Part shown: positions 10,364 to 21,343 of the stretch, one piece after another
How the letters are laid out: every line of letters starts with the position of its first letter
Numbering within the stretch: position 1 is the first letter of the stretch
NCBI GenBank assembly: GCA_015501595.1
Contig: JADNRX010000156.1
Span: 56,892-120,891, forward strand
Direction of reading: 5' to 3'
DNA from: Hymenopellis radicata
Lineage: Eukaryota; Basidiomycota; Agaricomycetes; Agaricales; Physalacriaceae
Length of the DNA: 64,000 nucleotides
Program-made: the position numbers and the translations under genes
Notes under the pieces: generated by a model
What the model was told of the DNA's origin: nothing
What the model saw: the letters and a program-made list of their open reading frames with translations, nothing else
Database searches by the model: none

Positions 10364-12796
10364 TTAAGCGGCGGCCTTGATGATATCTGCAGCCTAGAAG
10401 ATCAAGTCAGCATCCGACAGTCGAAAGAACTTCAATAGGACAAACCTTCTCCGCCACGGCGTAGACTGTAGCGTGAGGGTGCGCCGAAATGTGAAGGGGT
10501 ATAATCGACGCGTCCACCTACGTAGTAAGTTGAGCGATGAAATATAGTGAGAGCGCATTCACATACCACCCGCAAGTTCTTCGTCCCATAAACCCTGACA
10601 TCGGGTCCAACAACTCCGCCGTCCTCCTTGGGCAACATCGACGCCGTGCCAATGGGGTGATACACCGTCTGCCCAGTGCTCCTCACGAACTCCTTCAACT
10701 GCTCATCCGACTGGACTTCAGGACCAGGAATAATCTCCTCCTTGACGACGTCCTTGAGCGCATCGGTGCTGACGACCTTCCGAGCGAATTTCAGGCCCTC
10801 GACGAGGATCTCGACGTCGACGTCGTGTTCGAACAAGTGCGGGTCCAGGGAAGGGAGGCTGAGAGGGTCGGAGGTGTTAATGTGAACGGAGCCACGAGAG
10901 TAGGGGTGCGTAATGGCGAGCAGGAAGGAGGTGTAGTTCTTTCCGGGCGTCGGCATGGAGTCGCCTATGGGAAGGAATCCGACGAACTGAGCGAACCTGG
11001 AACGTGTTAGTACGAGGTCTAGGACGATGATGCCGAGCACTTACTCAAGATCGGGGATCTTGGCAGATTTAAGCCACGAAGCTTGCGTCTTCAAAGTCGG
11101 GTTGGACGAATCTTTGACGAGATCGTCGGCCTCCGCGTATATCTTCTGCGAGACTTCCTCGGGCATGAAGCTGTGGTTACTGATAAAGGCATATTGGGCA
11201 GCACCGTTGGTGGTGAGTTTGCCCTGCTTCTTTTCCTGGCTGTAGAGGGATGAGACAGAGAAAGCATGAAAAGATGAAAACCGTACTATAACATGAACTC
11301 GAGCCCGGCTTGGGCGGGGTCGAGCATTGAGTCGAGAGACTCGTATTTGGGGTCAACTTCGACGACAAACGACGATGTGTAGTGATCCTGGAGGTTGTTG
11401 CCGACGCCGGGGAGGTCGACAAGAACGGGGATATTGTGGGCCTCGAGAACTTTCTTATCACCAATACCAGAGAGTTCGAGAAGTTGGGGTGTTTTGTAAG
11501 CACCTGCCAGGATTCATCAGACGAGTCTATGGGGCACATTAAGAAACATACCAGTCGAGATGATGACCTCCTTTTTCGCCGAAATGATCTTCAGCTCCCC
11601 ATCCTTAGAGTATTCCACGCCAGTTGCCACGAGCTCTCCAGCTTCGTCGCGGTCAAACAGTATACGGGTTGCCTCCGCACCAGTCAACAGATTCAAGTTG
11701 TCCTTGTCCTTGTTAGGCGCGTAATACGACTGAAGATCGGCGAATTCAGCCACTAGGAACTAATTAACATAGGAGAGTGCCTTACGTTGGCGGAGGAGCT
11801 GCGAATGGCATGCTCCGGGTGCACAGAGAGCTGCAAGGGGTAGTGTCCGAGTGGGTTGCCATTGTACTACAAAACGGTCAGATTCGCTTCAAATCACACC
11901 GAGAACAGACTCACGGATTCGGCGCTAGGAGCTATCCCAAGAGACGTCATAGCGTCGGATACGGGCTTTGTGGCATTGCTCGTCCATTTGGGCAGTGTAC
12001 GGTAGATAGGGCCACTTGAACCGTGCAGTTCTGGATCGAACTTCATGCCTGTTTGGGCGGTCTCCTCTTCAGAGATGACGAAGTTCTCGCTCTACAGCCG
12101 CATGAGAAGTCGGTAGCTGGAGCAAGGAATAAAACACACCTTCTTGAAGTACGGCGCGAGTGTCTTGTAGTTCCAACCCGTGGCTCCCAACGTCTCCCAA
12201 GCTGAAATGCAATGAGCATGGACAGATAACAAAATTCTCCAACTCACTGTCATACTCTTCAGCGTGTCCTCTTGGAGGGTGTATGGTCAGGCGAAGGATC
12301 CGAGTCCAGACAAAAGAAGTCAACTTACTTGCCCAGCGCGACGATGTTTGTCTGGAACAATGTTCGGTCAGTTACGTGATAAACAATTAGACAAAAGCAC
12401 ATACCGTGCCGCATCCACCGACAACTTTACCTCTATCATAGACGTATTCAATAAGCAGTTTCAACGTGGAATTCAAGACCACGACTAACCTGGGGAGCCA
12501 GATCGATCGTCCTTTGGCATTTTCTTGGGGTGTCGTATGGAACTTCCAATCAGTATCACTTGGTCCCCTCAGGCCAGCAGCAGAGAGACCTGGGGTAGCG
12601 CGCATCAGCGCATAGCTGCGAGGTGCGCAGGGGTCGACATACCAGGAATCAAGAAGTTGGGTTGCGAAATCAGATCCTCTCCAGCTTCGATGATGCACAC
12701 GGTTGCATTTGGGCTTTCGGCAAGCCGAGTAGCCACGACCATGCCAGCAGAGCCACCGCCAACGACGAGGTAATCGAACGCGTCTGAGGATGCCAT
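10364..12796 (-). CDS. GMC (glucose-methanol-choline) oxidoreductase
   Basis: This is an FAD-dependent alcohol/sugar oxidase or dehydrogenase. The start at 12796 gives [20 protein letters not shown], the Rossmann FAD-binding motif, followed by CIIEAGED and VVGGCGTN. About ten short introns separate exons that stay in frame to the stop at 10364-10366. The C-terminal active-site region shows [17 protein letters not shown] (first catalytic His). It ends [20 protein letters not shown], holding the second His of the usual His-His/Asn pair. There is no signal peptide, so it is probably intracellular, unlike secreted aryl-alcohol oxidases. The substrate cannot be assigned from sequence. No frame break was found. 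Confidence 0.9.
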
Positions 12797-13984
12797 TAGG
12801 GATTCAAGTTATGCGTGTAGAGAGAGTTTGTTGAAGCCAAGGATGCTGGAACTCAGAATACGGATGCTGGCTTTTTGTATTGTCGAGCTTATTGTCGGGG
12901 AGCCTGAGAAGTACAAGGATGTACATTCTGGGATCTGGTCTATCAAGGGTCATCAGAATACGTGTTATCGCAAAGTGTGGTCCTTGAACTTACGCCCGAA
13001 TACCAAAACAACGAAGTCTCCTTCTGGATGTGTCACAAGGCCGATGAAGTGTGGCGATTACTGCATTCAACTCCACTAATTCCAGGGCTCGACGTAATTG
13101 GAGAAGATATTCGCGGTGAGAACAAGGACACACAGAGCCGGTGACTGATATGTGGGATAACCACAAAGCAATGTCTAATTAAGGATCAAGAGACGCTCTA
13201 TTTTGTAACCCTTAGTCCACGTACTCGCACTGCTTCGCGACCAGAAGGACACCGCAAATGAAAGAGCATGAAGTCGTAGGGTTCAGCGTTCGCGACCTCT
13301 CGCAAAAATCGGGCAGTTTTCCGACACTCGGGGAAACTGGGGACCAGAATATAGGTAGGACTGCCGTAACGCGGCAAGTAAGTCCAGAGCCATGCGTTCT
13401 CTCTGTGCTGAGAAGCGAAGAAAGTGACAGGTCATCCGTGTAACACGTTCGAAAGCATCGGGAACAGTCTCAAGGTAGGAATTGAGACACGACCTGGAAC
13501 GGAAAAGAGATGAATATTCATAAGACGACGCAAACCTGCAAGGATACATGGAAGAGAAAACGAGAAGGGTCCGTGCATAACATACCAAAACATTGCCAAC
13601 AAACGGACTGCCTCTTTTGGGAACAAGGCGGTTTAATAGCAAAACCGGTACCTCTTCTCCTGGTTTCTACGCAGGCTTGCCATTCATCGAAGTACTCGCA
13701 GTAATATTCATGAAGTTCTGATCTACGCACTTTCCGGCATGCGAAGCCTGGAAGCACAGGGGAAAGCGGTGACTGGAAAGTCGCGTTTATAAAAGCACCA
13801 TGATGTCAAATGCTCCTCCCCAGGGTCATCCCTCTTGACGCGATACAATCTATCGTCCTTATTTGGACATCTACTTTGGAATACCATATGTGGTCGGGTT
13901 GACAGTCGTCTTAAAACTCGCGGATCGATGGTATGCTTTTCGTCGTCAAGCCTAGCCACTTGCCTCTCGACTCCTCCACAAGCC
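12797..13984. other. intergenic region between divergent genes
   Basis: It probably holds the promoters of the GMC gene (-) and the DUF6534 gene (+). Short frames on both strands (e.g. minus 13283-13642) have no recognisable motif. Confidence 0.5.
13788..13795 (+). promoter_or_regulatory. TATA-box-like site
   Basis: TATAAAAG lies about 190 bp before the 13985 start codon of the membrane-protein gene. The sequence fits a TATA box; its use is inferred. Confidence 0.45.
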
Positions 13985-15463
13985 ATGTCTGCTCCCGCCG
14001 CTGCTGTACCCCAAATAATCGGCCTCCCTCAGCCTTTTGGGGTGCTCTTGATCGGTAATTCTTGTTTTGGTTTACGCGTCGGTTTGGTCGGTTGACTCGG
14101 CCTTCTAGGCATCTTCGTTTCTTTGGTGCTTATGGGAATCATTGTTAGCCAGGTAACCGTCACTCGCTATGCACGTACTAGCAGGTGCTAACTCGCGGTC
14201 TTCAGACTTGGAACTACTACAACAACTACCCCGAGTGAGCAGACGCGTCGAGGATCGTTCAAGTGCTCTATCTGACACGCCTGACAGGGATTCCAAATGG
14301 CTGAAGTTATACGTTAGCTCAGTCTTTCTGGTTGACTTCATGAGCTCGTTCTTCCTCCTGTGGTGGTCAGTACTCTATCGTCTTAAGGAAACGTGAATGT
14401 GCTTATCGGCCGATGACAGGATGTATGATCTCCTGATCAACGACTGGGGTAACATCATTCCGTACACTCAGCTTCACTGGGGTATGCTATTCGCTTTCGT
14501 AGTCCAATCTCTTCCTGACCTGATCGTTTAGCATTGGCCACGGATCCCATCCTCGAAGGTCTCATCGGGCCTATGGTACAAGCCTACTACGCATGGAGAA
14601 TTCACGTCATCTCTGGCACGTATTGGGTCAGCGGTATAATCATGTGTTGCTCCCTCATGGCACTTGGTGAGTCCTTGTATGTCCCGCTTTCCTGCGCCAT
14701 CAACTAAGCTTCATTCAGGTGGTGGGATTGCTGGCACACACGCTGCCGCCACTTTGGTTACCTTCGAAGCGCTCGCTGGTGCTAAAGTTACTGTGATCTT
14801 TTGGCTCCTGCCTGCCGCTATTTCGGACCTTATAATCGCGCTGGCGCTCACCTACTACCTGCGAAAGCACAAGGGCCGCTTCCAGGCCAGCGACAAAGTC
14901 CTTGACAAGATCATTCGCAGTACGTTTCCTTCCATGTAGATCGACACTCCTCAACTCAATCGCCTAATCTCAGTGACGGTTCAAAATGGCCTTCTGACAG
15001 CAGTTACTGCCGTCGTGGATGTTATTATGTATTTCACAGTGGTAAGTTGCATTCCTCTGGTGTCCGAACGTGTTGTTGACTTCAACACCAGACCACTCCT
15101 TATCACATCGGCAAGTTCTTATCCTTTGATCTGCTTATGATCGTCTAATCGCCCGAAAACAGTCTTCACCTTCATTTTGCCCAAGTTATATGCAAACACG
15201 GTTCTCTCGTCGTTGAACTCCCGGTCTGCGATCCGCAAGGAGCTCAGCAACGGCAAGACCGATCCCCAACTTTACTCCTCGGGAGGAGCAGTAAGTCTCT
15301 TCATCTACATCAGAGCGCGTAGTCTAACGATTTGTCACAGCCCGGTTTCCGCACACAGGCATCTCAAGGAGTAGTTGTTACGGTTGAGACACACGAGATG
15401 CAAGAAGCAGTGAAGGGAAAATTGGACTGGGAAAGCCAGCGATCCGCTGATACCAAGGTTTGA
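13985..15463 (+). CDS. seven-helix membrane protein, DUF6534 family
   Basis: Many small exons encode a polytopic protein starting MSAPAAAVPQIIGLPQPFG and ending in a cytosolic tail before the stop at 15461-15463. Hydrophobic exons include GIFVSLVLMGIIVSQ, LYVSSVFLVDFMSSFFLLWW, and a segment with YYAWRIHVISGTYWVSG. The last third has the DUF6534 pattern: WLLPAAISDLIIALALTYYL, then a charged KHKGRFQASDKVLDKIIR loop, and FILPKLYANTVLSSLNSR. This is a basidiomycete-expanded family of unknown function; a transporter or receptor-like role is only a guess. A related gene lies at 42492-43758 on the other strand. Confidence 0.85.
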
Positions 15464-15904
15464 GGAACCCTTGGCGCACGAATCAAAGCACAGTCCAAAA
15501 ACACCTGCGAACATATCACCTACGCGGGTCAATTTTAGACCCTTCTCATGTATGTACAGTAGATTATTCACCCCTTCGTTTTCGTCTTCTTGCCTTTGTT
15601 GTTTCAGTTGTGATTGCCCTTCATTGTAGCCATATTCAATCCTGTATCTCCAGCATACCCTTCGTGCTCAATATATTTATATTTGCATGCTTGTAGTCAG
15701 ATTGTCAACAATATGGACTGAATGCTGGTCTCATGTTGATCGCCATGATGGTGCATCGTCTAATCTTCATTCGGTGCGGAACGAGTTGAGCGCTTCCTTC
15801 GCTAATTCTTCCTAAACACCTTTTCAGAGCATGCGGGACGCTTCGGCAATCGTCGGAATACGCTTTCCTCGTTTGCAGTCAACACTTGTGGCACGACGTA
15901 CTAG
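15464..15904. other. intergenic region, nothing recognised
   Basis: 3' flank of the DUF6534 gene up to the inner edge of the inverted repeat. No gene, RNA or repeat was recognised. Confidence 0.5.
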
Positions 15905-16469
15905 CTTGGTTGCGACAAAGGCAAGAACCTGTAGAATGGTGTGAGTGACCTTCGTCCTCGTATGGCTGGACAGCGCAGGGATAAATTAATCCTTAGGCGC
16001 CTTTCCAGCCACATGGCATGAGACTGAAGTGAAAGCGTCGGGGGGAGGACAGTCCGATACAGTTGGTGCATCAGTCTCAGTCATAAAGACGTGTCGCTGT
16101 CATCGCGCGCCCCCATACCGGCTCCACTATTGGTTGTCCAGGCATTTCGTATTTCTCCCAACTTCGTCGAGGCGATGCCGCTCATAGGTAGCCGCGCATT
16201 TGTCTACGACAGAACTCGCTGTAAATTAACATCATGATCATACATCATGAATTTAAATGGGGACAAATACCCACGTGAGGCTCTCTGGCCTGCTCTGTGG
16301 CTTCCGACATATAATCTGACCACCGTTTCAATTCACTTCCGACCGGCTCGTGGTTATAACAGGTTACTTAAAGCTTCTGGGACGACGACGGAGATGGACG
16401 TCGATCGCATCCCCTGCCAGTTAACAATCCTTTGAAGTTCGAACTGAAATACGAACATATACGAGCGGA
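15905..16469. repeat. right arm of the long inverted repeat
   Basis: It matches 1-561 in reverse complement at high but imperfect identity. Differences include an extra ~18 bp near 16050 and a diverged GC-rich patch near 16110. Its inner edge at 15905 falls at the same repeat position as 561 in the left arm. Confidence 0.85.
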
Positions 16470-16700
16470 GTTCAGTTATACCGATCAGGAAATGTGTAAC
16501 AGGCCAACCCTCGCTGTTCTGGGGAACAATGAACGACCAACGGCTGGTTGCCGGTGGACGGGGGCGTGGATAGGAGTGTGGGAATGTCCACAATACGACC
16601 ACGTGAGAAATACCCAACTTGGCAATTGACCACCATTGTCGATCTGCGCTGCGCCATTGTTTCCATTGTTCTGCCCTGCGCGCTGTCCCGTGACTGGAAA

Positions 16701-16708
16701 TATAAAAG
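16701..16708 (+). promoter_or_regulatory. TATA box of the FunK1 gene
   Basis: TATAAAAG lies 72 bp before the ATG at 16773 and 21 bp before an in-frame ATG at 16722. It argues against the still longer in-frame start at 16548. Confidence 0.6.
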
Positions 16709-16772
16709 CAGATATTTCAAAATGTATCAAGCCATCCTCATCTTCGACTTTCTCACTCGTTCGTGGCCACTC

Positions 16773-19401
16773 ATGCCTTCCGACGCGTTGACTACTCCCG
16801 CCGCCGATGTCTCCAATCCTATTGGGCCGCAGCCACCTCCCGACTTCCCTAAAACCCCCACGACTCGTCGCAATGCCCCCAGCCTCGCCGAGGTACTGAG
16901 CACGCCCGCCGCCAGAGGCACCGCCAGCCAACAGAACGCGTATACACGCGAAGACATATCCCCCTACATCCTGGAAGATTTCAAGACCTCCAGGATATAT
17001 CTCTCCTTTGAGATGTTCCTGCAAAAGGTCATGAATCTTCCCGATGACTGGGAATCCGACGCCAACTTCAAGGCTTGCGTAGACAAATTGGAAACGGACG
17101 TTGAGCTTCGAGAGAAGCTGGATGCCTACTTCGTTGAATGCGATGTCAAGAAGCACGCAGAGGACGCGCTCTACGTTCCCGCTGCATCCGTGTTCAATCG
17201 GGCGACCGATGTACTTGCGGCGCTTGACGGTATCGCACAGGATGACACTGTCTACGTCTATCGACAGGACAACAAGCGTATCAACGGCTCGCGGGCAGAG
17301 CTAAATATTCTCCAGATCTCTGCACCACCCTTTACCAACTTTGGCGAACGTCCAAGAACAACGATCATCTTGCCGAGGTGGCGGAACGGGGTCCCCCCAA
17401 TCCTGTTGGATACGGCCAGCTGATCGAATGGATGGATTTGAAGGCGGTACCAGCGCTTCTTGACGGTGGGGTGGGCGCTCATGCCGTGCTAGACAAAGGT
17501 GCGAACCCCCCTGCATGATATTGACAGTATGCTAACACTTTTTCTAGATGGCAAGGACCCGCGCGATGAAAAGAACATGAATCAAGCCCGCAGAGAGGCT
17601 GTCAAAAGCGATGGGCGCTCTCTGACGTCCCGGTTCTCTAATGCCACAGGGAAGAAAAGACGTTCCACCTCTCACGCTGAGTCGTCGACGTCCAAGAAAC
17701 TGAAATCGCAGCCACCGTCGAATGCTGCGAAGTCTGCTCATCAGTACTCTCAACCCCATTCTCAACAAATCACCTATGCCGATGATGCCGCCGACCGACT
17801 GAAAACCTCTTATCAATGCGCTGACTACGCACTCCAGTTCATGAGCGACGGCGGTCTCAGAAATCATAGTTTCGGAAACCTGATCTGCGATGACCGCCTG
17901 CAGCTCCTGTATTACGACCATTCTTGTATCGCTGTCGCCAAGCCTCTCGACATGAGGCTTCATCGGCGCATGCTCATGCTTTATCTGGTTTACCTACACA
18001 AGCTATCCTTCAGCGACCGTAGTGGCATCCCCAACGCTAGTATCCTCCAGAACCCGAAGCCGTACTTGACGGAATACAGCGACTATGCGAAAGTTGACGA
18101 GGATTGGTACAACATCTTGCTCGGTCAGGTCCTCCTGCTCGAGGATCAGACTGGTTCATTCGAGGTGACGCTGGGACGCATCATTGACCGACAGACAGGA
18201 ATCATTGGGCGCTGCACCTATATCGTCAATGCGACGTGTGCCAAATGGCCCGGCATGGAACTGATCGTCAAGATCACTTGGTCTCCGACTAGCCGTAGTT
18301 CGGAGGCGGAGTTCATGCAGAGCGTTCAGGAGGCGGTATCCAAGACTGATGCAGACTGGGTTCTGGACCACGTTCCGAACATTCTTCATTCCCAAGACTT
18401 CCCTCATCTCCCTGATGAAGTCGGAGGACGGCTCTCGGCGTTTCTTAACAACCTCGACGAGGACCACTGGGCATCCGATCCAGGTGACTTCGATTACGAA
18501 GAACGTGTTATGCGTGTCAGCGTACACGAGAAACTCTTCAAACTGAGCGAGTTGGATACGGTTCTCAGTCATTCACAAGTATTTCACGACGTCGTGCAAG
18601 GTTCGTGACACTTTCTTTTATTGTCACATGCGCTAAATATTTCTATAGTGCATCGCTGGCTCTACGATTATCCTCGCATTCTCCATCGCGACATCAGTCT
18701 CGGAAATATCATGTGGCGCGTACGGCGGGATAGAGTTTGTGGTGTGCTGAACGACTTCGATTTGTCGTCATTCCGCGACTCAACAAAGCCTTCGTCAAAG
18801 CAACGCACGGTACGCGTCCCTACATGGCTCGAGAGCTTCAGAACCCAAAGGACATCCCGCCCAAACACCTCTATCGCCATGATCTCGAATCTCTATTTTA
18901 CGCGCTCCTTCTCCTTGCCGGCGCCCATGTCCTATTGGAAAAGCCCACATCCGACAGCATTACGCAGGAGCAGCAATACTTACAAGCCGACCGGCAGTCC
19001 CCGTATCGTACATGGATGCACGCCGATGAGGTACTCTTGGCCTGGGAGAAATCCGAACTGATGGGTAGTGACGTGAGCATGTACACCCATGAATCGTTCG
19101 CGCATCTGCAGTCTCGACTTCAAGACCTTAGAGATTACCTGGCTCTCGGCGTTGGGATGAAGACCACACACGATGCGCAACTTTCGCTAGCCAGCGTTCA
19201 CGACCAGTCGTCCGGGACATCTTCAGGACAGCGAGGCCCGGTTTATCCCAAAACCCCAACTCTCGTCCTCGGGTACCAGCGTTTGACAACGAAACGTTGG
19301 GAGGACATTGGTCATATGAGAATTTTCTCGAGGTTCTTGACATGCCTTTTGAAGTTATGTATCCCGTTCCGCTTCCTGATATCGCCCCTTCTCCTATTTA
19401 A
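16773..19401 (+). CDS. FunK1-type fungal protein kinase, interrupted by frame breaks
   Basis: FunK1 is a eukaryotic-like kinase family expanded in mushrooms; targets are unknown. Segments: an N-terminal Pro-rich and helical region, then YGQLIEWMDLKAVPALLDGG (family signature, ~17415), an intron at 17499-17547, and a long exon 17548-18600. An intron at 18601-18648 leads to the catalytic loop ILHRDISLGNIMWR, a DFDLSS motif in the DFG position, and GTRPYMARELQ. The C-terminus reads FDNETLGGHWSYENFLEV to a stop at 19399-19401. Three one-base frame changes are needed: about 17290-17330, 18809 (RT/GTRPYMA) and within AAAACCCC near 19250. Each is repaired by one added base, so homopolymer under-calling is as likely as pseudogenisation. 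The start is set by the TATA box at 16701; 16722 is an alternative. Confidence 0.82.
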
Positions 19402-20143
19402 ATATTAGTACCTGTTACCTATCCTTTCTCATTATCTTACAAGTTGTGCACCGAATTGTACGTCCACGTATGTTGCTACTTATGAAGGACACGAAATCAA
19501 TGTCATGTTTTTTATCACTTAACGGGTCGAGTACAGCGCCACCAGCCCCGAGATCTTCTGGGACGAGACGCTTGCTTTTGTCTTGCCCCTCAACCGAGAA
19601 GAGGAGCTGGCGGTCAACTCTAAATGTGCGGCGGGGCATGATCATCTGTTTAGTAGATATCGAAGATTTTAGAAAACGACCATGTCTACAGACCGAGAGA
19701 GCTTGGTGCACGGAACCCAATCGACCATGAGCTTGGTAAACTTCGTAATACGATCACATTCTAGAGACGTGAATATTGTCCGCACTCATCTCATCAGCGT
19801 CACAGAACTGTTTGGTAGATGCAGGTTCATTGGACACATGGTCTATTGTGGGCCTTGGCGAATAACATCTGACGGAAGAGTCAACATTCAGGCGAGGGAG
19901 TCGGAAGTCACTAAACGCTTCGCAGTTAGCTCACTAAGCACGCTCTCCTCAATGATTAGAATCAAGCACTGTACAGCGGACTTGGTCTGGAGTACACAGA
20001 GCGATATGATTCATTATTGGATACTACACCGAGAAGTAGTAGTGGGATACGAAAATACTCAACAAACGGCCGTGGATGAAGGAAAAAAGCAGGGTGGGAA
20101 ATTGATCGCAACATATTTCAAACCCTCTTTCGTTCACTCCTCC
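19402..20143. other. intergenic region with one unassigned minus-strand frame
   Basis: A minus-strand frame at 19415-19720 contains protein-like sequence (RRTFRVDRQLLFSVEGQDKS) but no motif I can name. The rest is the presumed promoter of the H3-tail-like gene. No TATA box stands out. Confidence 0.4.
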
Positions 20144-20869
20144 ATGGCTCGCACCAAACAAACTGCTCGAAAATCCACTGGAGGTCCGTGTCAACACACT
20201 CACATCACGGTATTCACATACGTTAACAAGGGAGAGCGCCTCGAAAGCAGCTACAAGCTAAAGTGTCGAATACCCAATCAAAGAAGCGCAGTACAGCTGC
20301 TATCAAAAAGGCCAAAGCAGCACGGTATCCACCTTCCTCTCACTACTGCCTATACCTAAATCTCAAACTTTGACACTTCCAGAGCCAAGAAACCTCCACG
20401 CATACCCGTCTGGGAGGTCGTCGAAATCCACGAATCCAATCAATGGCATCCAACGGAGGATTCGCGTGAAGAGACGCGTACCACGTACTCGACACTCAAA
20501 TCCGCCAACCGCGCCGCCATAGCGAGCGCGCGAGAGAACATGGACAGCTCGCTGTATGGCAGCCTGAACGAGGAGGAGGACCTCGGCTTCGTTGGCCATT
20601 GGGACCACCGACGCGCTTTTAGCGCCGAGAAGCAGTTCACAAAGTATGAGGTTTGGAGCGTTCGCGTGGAGAGGGACTTTGTGGAGATCTATGGGCCGAA
20701 TTTGGCACTGGGAGAGGTGGATTCTGAATCAGAAGACGACGATGAGGATGCTGAAATAGATGAGGCGGAGAACGCCAGTGGGACGGAATCTGCCCCCAGA
20801 CGAGAACGAAGTCCCTCTGTCATAATGATCGACTCTGACTCGGAGGAAGAAACGGAAGGTCGAAAGTGA
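20144..20869 (+). CDS. histone H3 tail-mimic protein without a histone fold
   Basis: Three exons (20144-20183, 20231-20324, 20383-20869) splice in frame to 206 residues. Residues 2-14 are ARTKQTARKSTGG, identical to histone H3, continuing RAPRKQLQAK. K4, R8, K9, S10, R17, K18 and K23 are retained, while K14 is Arg. After this comes a Lys/Ala/Ser-rich stretch (to ~48) that could serve as a nuclear signal. Next is a ~100-residue unrecognised region (VWEVVEIHESNQWHP…YEVWSVRVERDFVEIYGP) with no H3 globular core. From ~152 it is Asp/Glu-rich. It ends in VIMIDSDSEEE (191-201), a typical SUMO-interaction motif pattern. The first intron falls inside codon 14. It could be a decoy or adaptor for readers and writers of H3 marks; that role is inference. 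Confidence 0.85.
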
Positions 20870-21070
20870 ATCGCCTCAGTCTGATGGTGGGTTTTGGGAC
20901 GGGACTCGATGGTGAGCTTCAAGGCTTATATGGCATGCTTCGACCTGTACATGAATAACTTCATTACAACAGTTAAATAAGAAGGGGGTACATAAACCAT
21001 ATATACATATATCACAAAATCAGAATGGAATGCATGGAACAAAACCGTCTGCTAGACCTCGTCCCTCTTC

Positions 21071-21343
21071 CTACGCGCGAACCTGGCTCGCCGCGACCTT
21101 CTTAAACTCCACACACTTATCCTTCAGATGCGTCACGAACCCCGCCATCTTCCTAATCTGCTTATCGCAGTACGGGCAAACGACATCCAACGTTCCAAAA
21201 TGATCGTTACTAATGTGCTTCGCCAGGCTTTCGGCTGTGGTCATGATCTTGCAAATTTCCTTATCCTGGACCTCTTGACTATGGACATACAGTACTGGCG
21301 ACACAAAGCGTTTTATGCGCACGAAATGCATGCATAAACACAT
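21071..21343 (-). CDS. C2H2-like zinc-finger fragment
   Basis: The minus-strand frame contains CKIMTTAESLAKHISNDH, followed by VVCPYCDKQIRKMAGFVTHL and KDKC. The second finger has CxxC with a His and a terminal Cys; the first is degenerate. It ends at 21071 but has no clear upstream exon, so it is either the last exon of a gene or a relic. Identity as a zinc-finger protein is tentative. Confidence 0.4.
   Translation of the reverse strand: MCLCMHFVRIKRFVSPVLYVHSQEVQDKEICKIMTTAESLAKHISNDHFGTLDVVCPYCDKQIRKMAGFVTHLKDKCVEFKKVAASQVRA

Noticed and set aside
1..16469. A giant cargo-carrying transposon (Starship- or Maverick-like) bounded by the inverted arms
   Set aside because: No tyrosine recombinase, DDE integrase or polymerase B is recognisable inside. 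The enclosed genes are ordinary housekeeping and family genes, and the outer ends cannot be seen.
19415..19720. Minus-strand coding-like frame (RRTFRVDRQLLFSVEG…)
   Set aside because: No family, no start context and no splice partner; kept only as a note in the intergenic entry.
20144..20869. A degraded genuine histone H3 gene
   Set aside because: Nothing after residue ~24 resembles the H3 globular domain in any frame, and the remaining exons are open, acidic and consistently spliced.
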